Of a stretch of 11,463 nucleotides of DNA, positions 6,720 through 11,463 are shown in pieces. Each line of letters opens with the position of its first letter. The stretch's first letter is position 1. The stretch comes from Faecalibacterium sp. UBA7177. Its GTDB lineage: Bacteria; Bacillota; Clostridia; Oscillospirales; Ruminococcaceae. Position numbers and translations under genes: made by a program. The notes beneath the pieces were generated by a model, which made no database searches, was not told the origin of the DNA, and saw only the letters and a list, made by a program, of their open reading frames with translations. The stretch is taken from positions 1 to 11,463 of the forward strand of contig DKVN01000114.1 in assembly GCA_002491225.1 (NCBI GenBank), read 5' to 3'.

Positions 6720-8402
6720 ATGATGCTGCGCCCGAAAGAGCTGATCTCCGCGCTCAAAGCGGCGCAGGCGCAGGGCGTTTCGATGCGCCGCCGCCTGGTT
6801 GTGTACCTCTGTGTCCTCATGCTTTTTCTCGCGCTGCTGCTGACGGTGCTGCTGCTTTTGTCCGGCGCCATCGACCCCATCGGCGAGAGGATGGAGCGGA
6901 CGCTGGCGGGCCAGCTGGAGCGCTCGGCTGATGCCATCCGACAGCAGAGCGAGAATCAGGCGGCTTATGCGGTGGCCCTCTCCCGGCAGCTGACGGCGGA
7001 GCTTCGGGCCGGGCTGGCCTCCGCCGGGCTCACCTTTGAACAGCTGCGCAACGACCCGGAGGCCCTGGCCGCGGTTGAAAGCGGGCTTTTTGACGCGGTG
7101 CACGACAGCATGCTGCGCACCCCCTGCAGCGGGGCCTTTTGTTTTTTGAACACCACCGTCAACGACACCCTGCCCGAAAGGAGCTATCAGGGCCTTTACC
7201 TCAAATTTGCCAATCTCTACGCCGAAAACACCCTCCAAAATGATGTTTGCCTCTTTCGGGGGTTTGCCTCCATCGCGCGGGAAAACGACCTCAACCTCTA
7301 CAGCACCTGGCAGCTGGAGACGCGGGAGGGGCTTTTCCCGGAGGTTGAGGCGTTGATGCAAACCGAGTGCCAAAGCCTCTCGAAGGCCTATCTCCTCGCC
7401 CCGGTGTACCAGCTGCCCGACAGTTGGGAAACGGTGCGGCTGCTCTGCGTGCCGGTGCTGGACCGCAAGGGCAAGCCGGTTGGGGTGTGCGGCTTTGAGA
7501 TCAGCAGCCTGTATTTCAAGCTGTCCAACCAGATGCCGCAAAACGAGCAGGCCCATCTCTTCTGCGCCCTGCTGGACCCAGGGCCAAACGGCTATACCGG
7601 GCAGATCGCGGGCAACCGCTCGGGGTATTTCCCCTCCATGAACAGCACCTTCACGGTGGAGGGCGGCCCGGGCCTGACCACCTTTTTAAGCGAGGACGGC
7701 GGGAGCGAGTTTATTGGCAAAATGCAGCCGGTGCGGCTGGGGACGACCGACCACCTGATCGCGGTCATGATCCCCGCCGAAGACTACCGGGCGCTTGTAA
7801 AGGCGGCGCAGCTTAAAATTGCGGCGATCCTCCTGATCATGGCGCTTTCGATGCTGCTTGCCGCGCTCTGGGGCAGCAAAAAATATGTCGCCCCCATCCT
7901 GCGGGATCTCAAGCGGATCAAGGGCGGTACGGGCCCCGAGCCAGAGGTCTCCCGCGTACTGGAGATCGGGGACCTGTTCGCCTTTCTCGAACAACAGAAC
8001 CGCGAGCACGAAGCCGCCCTGGCCGCCCTGCACCAGGAAAAGCAGGAAGCAAGCGGCAGGCTGAACCATCTGCAAAGCGAGCTGCGACAGGTCAGCAGCG
8101 ATTATCAGTCGGCACAAAAGGAAATTTCGCGGCTGGCCTACTCCCGCACACGGGAGGTAGACCCGGACAACTTTGCGTTTTTCCTCGGCGGCATCCAAAA
8201 ACTCACTCCCGCCGAGACGACGATCTTTGACCTGTATTTGGCCGGCAAAAGCGCCAAAGAGATTATTGCGTCCCTTAGCATCACCGAAAACACCCTCAAG
8301 TTCCACAACAAAAACATCTACAATAAGCTGGGGGTCTCCTCCCGCAAACAGATGCTGCGCTACGCGGCCCTGATGAAACAGCAGGAAAAGGACGGTACAT
8401 AG
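6720..8402 (+). CDS. Membrane-anchored LuxR-type regulator with large extracytoplasmic (probable Cache) domain
   Basis: This is a 560-residue one-component regulator. I chose ATG 6720 because AAGGAGGG (6705-6712) lies 7 nt upstream; a GTG at 6696 would overlap the lipoprotein gene but has no such site. TM1 is at about 26-48 and TM2 at about 365-387. The roughly 315 residues between them face outside and have the layout of a double Cache sensor (LLCVPVLDRKGKPVGVCGFE near 240-260 is a Cache-like signature). After TM2 come a short linker, a coiled coil (about 419-475), and a C-terminal LuxR-type HTH (495-552: LTPAETTIFDLYLAGKSAKE, then ITENTLKFHNKNIYNKLGV). There is no kinase or receiver domain, so ligand binding outside would act directly on DNA binding inside. 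The solute-binding lipoprotein just upstream is the obvious partner. DNA targets are unknown; autoregulation is plausible. Confidence 0.82.
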   Translation: MMLRPKELISALKAAQAQGVSMRRRLVVYLCVLMLFLALLLTVLLLLSGAIDPIGERMERTLAGQLERSADAIRQQSENQAAYAVALSRQLTAELRAGLASAGLTFEQLRNDPEALAAVESGLFDAVHDSMLRTPCSGAFCFLNTTVNDTLPERSYQGLYLKFANLYAENTLQNDVCLFRGFASIARENDLNLYSTWQLETREGLFPEVEALMQTECQSLSKAYLLAPVYQLPDSWETVRLLCVPVLDRKGKPVGVCGFEISSLYFKLSNQMPQNEQAHLFCALLDPGPNGYTGQIAGNRSGYFPSMNSTFTVEGGPGLTTFLSEDGGSEFIGKMQPVRLGTTDHLIAVMIPAEDYRALVKAAQLKIAAILLIMALSMLLAALWGSKKYVAPILRDLKRIKGGTGPEPEVSRVLEIGDLFAFLEQQNREHEAALAALHQEKQEASGRLNHLQSELRQVSSDYQSAQKEISRLAYSRTREVDPDNFAFFLGGIQKLTPAETTIFDLYLAGKSAKEIIASLSITENTLKFHNKNIYNKLGVSSRKQMLRYAALMKQQEKDGT

Positions 8403-8468
8403 CAGAAATTTTGCCGAGTAACGGCTAAAAGCAATGGCAGCGCCGCAGCCCATGCCCGAAAACCAGAA

Positions 8469-8524
8469 CGCCCGCCGGAGCGCGATCACATCTGGATCAC
8501 ACCCCGGCGGGCGCTATAATTTTT
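8469..8524. terminator. Long-stem hairpin between convergent genes, probable terminator
   Basis: CGCCCGCCGG (8469-8478) pairs perfectly with CCGGCGGGCG (8504-8513) around a 25-base loop that holds two copies of GATCACA (8484-8490 and 8495-8501). A short T run (8520-8524) follows, after CTATAA. It lies between the plus-strand LuxR-type gene and the minus-strand fusion gene and could serve both. The long loop and delayed T run make it less typical. Confidence 0.55.
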
Positions 8525-8582
8525 CTGCCACCCTTTTCCGGTGCTTGTAATCATCCTCGAGTGAAAGACGGTCAATCTATAA

Positions 8583-9185
8583 TTACTCGAAGGTCACTGT
8601 CCAATAGGTATATTTGCTGCCGTCCGCCTCGCAGAACCAGCAGCCCACGCCCATGCGGGAAATATCCGAGCGCATGATATTGGCATAGTGGGTCTCGCTG
8701 TTCTGCCAGGCCGTGCAGACATCCGCCGCCGAAAAGAGCGGACCGGAGGCACAGATCTCGCTCCTGGTCACCATACCGGAATGATCGAACGGGCCTCCGG
8801 CCACAAAGGATTCACAGCGGCTGCTGGCGGTGGTGCTCAGGGCATCATCCATCGTCAGGGCCGGCAGACCGCCTGCCGCGCGCATGGCGTTGATGTTCTC
8901 CTGCACCGCCCAATAGGCCGTATCGGTCGAATCGATCTTCCACCATTTGTCGGTACCCGCGGCAAGCTCAAAGGGCACCGCCTTCTCGATGGCCTCCCGG
9001 CCTGCATCCGGATGGGTGGCGGCCGCAGCCGCGGGGCAGTTCATGTAATGAACCAGCGCGTTGACGATCAGCTGTGCTTTGGTGCGCGGAGGCTGGCGCT
9101 CCAAGAGTTGGATTGCGGCCTCATGGGTCGGGTCGTTTTCGTTCAGCTTGATCGTAAACCGCCCGCGCTCTTTCTTTTCTGCCAT
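8583..9185 (-). CDS. ParR-like ribbon-helix-helix domain fused to a CAP/SCP domain
   Basis: This 200-residue protein starts at ATG 9185, 4 bases after the ParM-like stop, with AGGTGAGGG just upstream. Residues 9-48 (RFTIKLNENDPTHEAAIQLL and TKAQLIVNALVHYM) match the ribbon-helix-helix start of ParR/StbB-type centromere-binding partners of Clostridial ParM proteins. Residues about 97-200 are a CAP (CRISP/antigen 5/PR-1) domain: NAMRAAGGLPALTMDDAL, PFDHSG with His135, RSEI with Glu143, AWQNSETHYANI with Glu164 and His166, RMGVGCWF and a final YTYWTVTFE strand. The usual CAP cavity His and Glu residues thus seem present. CAP proteins are normally secreted, yet there is no signal peptide or membrane helix, so this copy should stay in the cytoplasm. 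The join is in one open frame with a short Ala-rich linker (51-70). Function of the CAP part is unknown; it may bind DNA-partition partners, lipid or nucleotide. Confidence 0.72.
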   Translation of the reverse strand: MAEKKERGRFTIKLNENDPTHEAAIQLLERQPPRTKAQLIVNALVHYMNCPAAAAATHPDAGREAIEKAVPFELAAGTDKWWKIDSTDTAYWAVQENINAMRAAGGLPALTMDDALSTTASSRCESFVAGGPFDHSGMVTRSEICASGPLFSAADVCTAWQNSETHYANIMRSDISRMGVGCWFCEADGSKYTYWTVTFE

Positions 9186-9189
9186 ACCC

Positions 9190-10103
9190 TCACCTGCCCG
9201 CCGTTTCCATCCGGTACAAGAACTCGTACCCCATCGCGTTGGCCCGCACGTCCTCGACAAAGCGTGTCCTGCCCACCTTGCCGGACGCCTCGATCTGCCG
9301 GCGCAGCAGCGCCGCGCAGCCGCCCACAAACACCACCATGCCGGACGACAATTCCAGCATCCGCTCCCGCAGGCTGCTGCAAAGGTCGTTTGCAAAGTCC
9401 TGCGCCATCTGTTCGACCGTTGCCGCGATCTGCGCCGCATAGCCCGCCGTCTGGCCCCTGAGGATCGCGTCGATGTCCGCCTCGTCCAGCAGCAGATCAA
9501 ACTCGGCGCTGACCCGCGTTTTCAGCTTATTGTACAGCAGGATCACGCCGTTTTCCAGTGAATCGCAGACCGAGAGGTCGGCCTGGCCCCCGCGCATCAT
9601 CAGGTAATCGGCCGTAAAGCCGCCGATGTCCACGATCAGCACCCGGGGCTCTGACACCAACTCTTTGAGCATCAGCACAGCGGCGGAATACGCCTGCGGA
9701 TAGCAGCGCACTGTGTCAATATCCACCGTGAACGGCCTGCCCCGGTACTCAAATTTGAGGACGCCCCGGCCGGAAAAGTAGTCCACAAAGGCCCGGTTCT
9801 GTGCGCCATAGTGCGCCGGGGCAGCCCGATGGCAAGCTGGATGGGGAGGACAGTCTCTGCCCCGACATTCCTTGCCAGCAGTTCGTTGGCGATGGCAAAG
9901 AGGGTCAGCACAAAAAACCGGTCGTCCTCGGTCTTGTCCCTGCGGTACGGGATGCGCTGGCCGGACAGGGTGTAGAATTTGCCCTGCCATGCCAGCACCT
10001 CCTTGCCAAAGGGCTTTTGTGTGCTTTCGGTCAGCCCGGATACAAAGGGCGAGCAATGGACCGTCTTGATCTGTTTGTTGCCATGATCGACCGCGATCAG
10101 CAT
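9190..10103 (-). pseudogene. parM: ParM-like actin-type segregation ATPase, interrupted by a frameshift
   Basis: Two overlapping minus-strand frames together make one ParM-like protein. The first begins at ATG 10103 (MLIAVDHGNKQIKT), 9 nt after AAAAGGAG; an ATG three codons earlier touches the ribosome site and is unlikely. It carries the phosphate-1 loop DHGNKQ and runs to LAIGLP near 9820. The second frame resumes as AHYGAQNRAFVDYFSG and continues through the phosphate-2 motif LIVDIGGFTADY and the adenosine-side motif VVFVGGCAALLRRQI to the stop at 9190. The switch lies at the GGGG run 9818-9821 (CCCC on the coding strand); one extra C would join the frames and give 304 residues, normal for the family. 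Options are a sequencing error, a real null mutation, phase variation or programmed frameshifting. Its partner gene starts 4 nt downstream. No iteron-like centromere is visible upstream. Confidence 0.8.
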
Positions 10104-10136
10104 GAACGTCATCTCCTTTTTTGCCTCTCTGTTTGT

Positions 10137-10166
10137 CCTATACGCATCCGGGGCGCAGTATTTCAA
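10137..10166 (-). promoter_or_regulatory. Candidate promoter for the ParM-like/ParR-CAP operon
   Basis: On the minus strand TTGAAA (10161-10166) and TATAGG (10137-10142) are 18 bases apart, about 35 bases upstream of the ParM-like start. It sits just after the T run of the Fic terminator, so the two operons are insulated. Confidence 0.5.
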
Positions 10167-10175
10167 CAAAAGGGC

Positions 10176-10214
10176 AAAAAAATTGCGTCCAGCAGAGAAT
10201 TGCCCGCTGGACGC
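10176..10214 (-). terminator. Intrinsic terminator of the antitoxin/Fic operon
   Basis: On the minus strand GCGTCCAGC and GCTGGACGC (bases 10206-10214 and 10185-10193) form a perfect 9-bp stem with a 12-base loop, followed after two bases by seven T (10176-10182). It lies 17 bases past the Fic stop. Confidence 0.85.
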
Positions 10215-10230
10215 TTTGGGAAGTCAATGG

Positions 10231-10953
10231 TTATGGTTCTCTTTTATAATGAGGTTGCGGAACATATTTTTCTTTCTGATACTTTTGCAATCGCTCTGGC
10301 TTTGCTTTTGAATCCTCAACTTCCAGTGAGGTATCGTCATAAATAACTGGTTCCGTACATACTGCATCCATCAGAATCTTTACCAGATGCTCATATTCTG
10401 AAAGCTGATCCAATGAAGCCAGCACAAAGGAATCCCGCACATAGCCTGCGCTTGCCGCCATCAACTCTTGATCCATATAATAGCCATAATGCTCCACAAA
10501 AAAGGTCATCATCATCACAACAGTTCTGGTATTTCCCTCACGGAAAGGGTGCACCTGCCACAACTTTGGGAAGCATCTTGCCAAGGTCTGAACAAATTGT
10601 TCCTTGGACATCTCTTCCCATTTCTTCGTTGCAATCTGCTTGAAAGCTCTTTTCAGGTCGTCTTCGATATTTTCCGCATTGCTGTACCAAACGCTTTTCC
10701 CAACAAGCAGTTTTTCACGCTTTTCGATGTTGATAACTCGATAATGGCCCGCCCATTCATATAAATCGCCAAACAGCTTTTGGTGTATTGCGCACAACCC
10801 TGCCGGAGAAAAATCGTGAAAGCCCGCTTCATAGAGGAGCATCATACCAGCGCGAGACTGTTCTGCTTCGATGAGGTCTAACACCTTCTCATCCTTGATT
10901 TCTAACTTATTGCGCAGAACTGGTGCATCATCATAAAGGTAAATATCAAGCAT
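10231..10953 (-). CDS. fic: Fic-domain toxin (AMP transferase)
   Basis: This 240-residue protein has the full Fic motif HPFREGNTRT at 135-144, with catalytic His135 and the Asn/Arg residues that hold the nucleotide, so it should be active. Fic enzymes usually transfer AMP from ATP to a hydroxyl on a target protein; stand-alone bacterial toxins of this group often hit DNA gyrase and topoisomerase IV. The segment EKREKLLVGKSVWY (77-90) matches the target-docking flap. The last 35 or so residues are charged and probably flexible. It starts at ATG 10953, overlapping the antitoxin stop by 8 bases, with AAAGGTG upstream. Base composition is clearly more AT-rich than the genes to the left, which suggests transfer as a cassette. 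The partner antitoxin encoded just upstream should block the ATP site. The cellular target here is not shown by sequence. Confidence 0.92.
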   Translation of the reverse strand: MLDIYLYDDAPVLRNKLEIKDEKVLDLIEAEQSRAGMMLLYEAGFHDFSPAGLCAIHQKLFGDLYEWAGHYRVINIEKREKLLVGKSVWYSNAENIEDDLKRAFKQIATKKWEEMSKEQFVQTLARCFPKLWQVHPFREGNTRTVVMMMTFFVEHYGYYMDQELMAASAGYVRDSFVLASLDQLSEYEHLVKILMDAVCTEPVIYDDTSLEVEDSKAKPERLQKYQKEKYVPQPHYKREP

Positions 10954-11149
10954 TTTTCTGCACCTTTACCGCCATCTTTCGATGGGAAAGTAACAGTGCC
11001 TGCTTCATTTGATCCCCAGTCATTTCACCGCGCACCCAGCAGGCAGATAATTTCTTTGCGTATTCCGAAACCGGACTGCCCTCTATCGCATTGATGGCAT
11101 CTGCTGTTTTTACTGCCGTGACACGACGAGCATACTCTTGATTGGTCAT
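10946..11149 (-). CDS. VbhA-type antitoxin of the Fic toxin
   Basis: This 67-residue protein starts at ATG 11149 (MTNQEYARRV) behind GAGGTG; a longer in-frame start at 11197 would lie upstream of the promoter and is rejected. It is small and helical, and its stop overlaps the Fic start. In VbhA-family antitoxins an inhibitory helix of pattern [S/T]xxxE[G/N] puts a Glu into the Fic ATP site. Here the matching segment is INAIEG with Glu23-Gly24, but the first position is Ile19 rather than Ser or Thr. The following part (SEYAKKLSACWVRGEMTGDQ) has the WVRGEMT-type segment common in the family, where HIRGEIT-like versions are usual. Position and motif support the antitoxin role; inhibition is inferred. 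Confidence 0.82.
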   Translation of the reverse strand: MTNQEYARRVTAVKTADAINAIEGSPVSEYAKKLSACWVRGEMTGDQMKQALLLSHRKMAVKVQKNA

Positions 11150-11166
11150 GGAATCACCTCTATTTG

Positions 11167-11463
11167 TTAGTATAGCATAAAAAGGAATGGTATCCAACCA
11201 TTCTGAAGCAAAAGGCGCGCCGGGAAACTCATGTAGAGCATGGCACGCTGACCCACTAAGATGACCTTTTCCCTGGCGCGGGTGATGCCGGTATACAAAA
11301 GGTTGCGGTACAGCATCTCCACGTCCAGTGGGACGGCGGAAGCGAGTGGGTCTGCCGGGCCGCCGTACCGTTTCGCGCTGGCAACAATCAGGCCGCCATC
11401 CTCAAGATAGGGCGGCGGGCGCTTGGCCTGCACATGGTTCTCCCAAAAGTCTTTTTCTAAATA
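11167..11463 (-). CDS. C-terminal part of an SF1 helicase (RecD-like), probably truncated
   Basis: The frame is open from the window edge to a stop at 11167 (98 residues visible). The segment LYRNLLYTGITRAREKVILV is helicase motif VI of the UvrD_C_2/RecD2 type, with the Arg that senses ATP hydrolysis in TRARE. In intact relatives motif V (an HKSQG-like segment) lies 20-30 residues before it; here that region reads ASAKRYGGPADPLASA and does not match, so the protein may be diverged or rearranged. After VILVGQRA the sequence turns into MLYMSFPARLLLQNGWIPFL and stops; these codons cover the antitoxin promoter. This suggests that the original tail was lost when the antitoxin/Fic cassette arrived. 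What lies upstream is outside the window, so whether the rest is intact cannot be said. Confidence 0.6.
   Translation of the reverse strand, partial: YLEKDFWENHVQAKRPPPYLEDGGLIVASAKRYGGPADPLASAVPLDVEMLYRNLLYTGITRAREKVILVGQRAMLYMSFPARLLLQNGWIPFLFMLY
11169..11203 (-). promoter_or_regulatory. Promoter and possible operator of the antitoxin/Fic operon
   Basis: On the minus strand TATACT (11169-11174), preceded by TGC as an extended -10, pairs with a weak TTGGAT (11192-11197) at 17 bases. GAATGG (11185-11190) and CCATTC (11198-11203) form an inverted repeat with a 7-base spacer that straddles the -35 box, a fitting place for autoregulation by the toxin-antitoxin complex. Confidence 0.5.

Noticed and set aside
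10104..10180. Centromere (parC) repeats upstream of the ParM-like gene
   Set aside because: The space is short, holds a terminator tail and promoter, and shows no repeated motif.
9801..10346. A 181-codon plus-strand frame over the ParM start and Fic end
   Set aside because: It crosses a terminator, a promoter and two opposite-strand genes, with no ribosome site or known motif.
1..11463. CRISPR array, tRNA, rRNA, insertion sequence or plasmid origin
   Set aside because: No regularly spaced repeats, cloverleaf-like segments, transposase motifs or iterons were seen by eye on either strand.

Overview
The window looks like a GC-rich gut-type member of the Clostridia (Oscillospiraceae-like). This is an inference from the high GC, strong AGGAGG ribosome sites, GC-rich hairpin terminators and the gene families present (SPFH 'virion core-like' protein, 7TM-kinase cassette, ParM-like cassette, Fic/VbhA pair). 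No rRNA, tRNA, CRISPR array or transposase was seen.

Layout. (1) 1-743, minus: the N-terminal part of an SPFH-domain protein, running off the left edge. (2) 744-1133: a gene-free divergent region with two tandem hairpin elements that share a core but have different, self-complementary arms. (3) 1134-4710, plus: three genes chained by ATGA overlaps, namely a 7TM sensor with a degenerate kinase end, a histidine kinase with intact H and N boxes, and a NarL/FixJ response regulator. Two stacked terminator hairpins follow. (4) 4917-8402, plus: a receiver-like protein with Glu at the phosphorylation position, a solute-binding lipoprotein with no permease beside it, and a membrane-anchored protein with an extracytoplasmic (probably Cache) domain, coiled coil and LuxR HTH. 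A long-stem hairpin closes this unit. (5) 8583-10103, minus: an actin-like ParM gene broken by an apparent one-base loss in a C run, followed 4 nt later by a ParR-like ribbon-helix-helix domain fused to a CAP/SCP domain. (6) 10231-11149, minus: a visibly AT-richer VbhA-type antitoxin and Fic toxin pair with its own promoter, possible operator and terminator. (7) 11167-11463, minus: the tail of an SF1 helicase whose last codons run into the antitoxin promoter.

Reading. Regions 3 and 4 look like two linked signalling units, each ending in a LuxR-type DNA-binding output. In region 4 the lipoprotein probably presents a ligand outside the membrane to the sensor domain of the LuxR protein rather than feeding a transporter. 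Regions 5 to 7 look like accessory DNA of plasmid or integrative-element origin. The most unusual items are the ParR-CAP fusion, the lipoprotein/membrane-LuxR/pseudo-receiver unit, and the tandem covarying hairpins.
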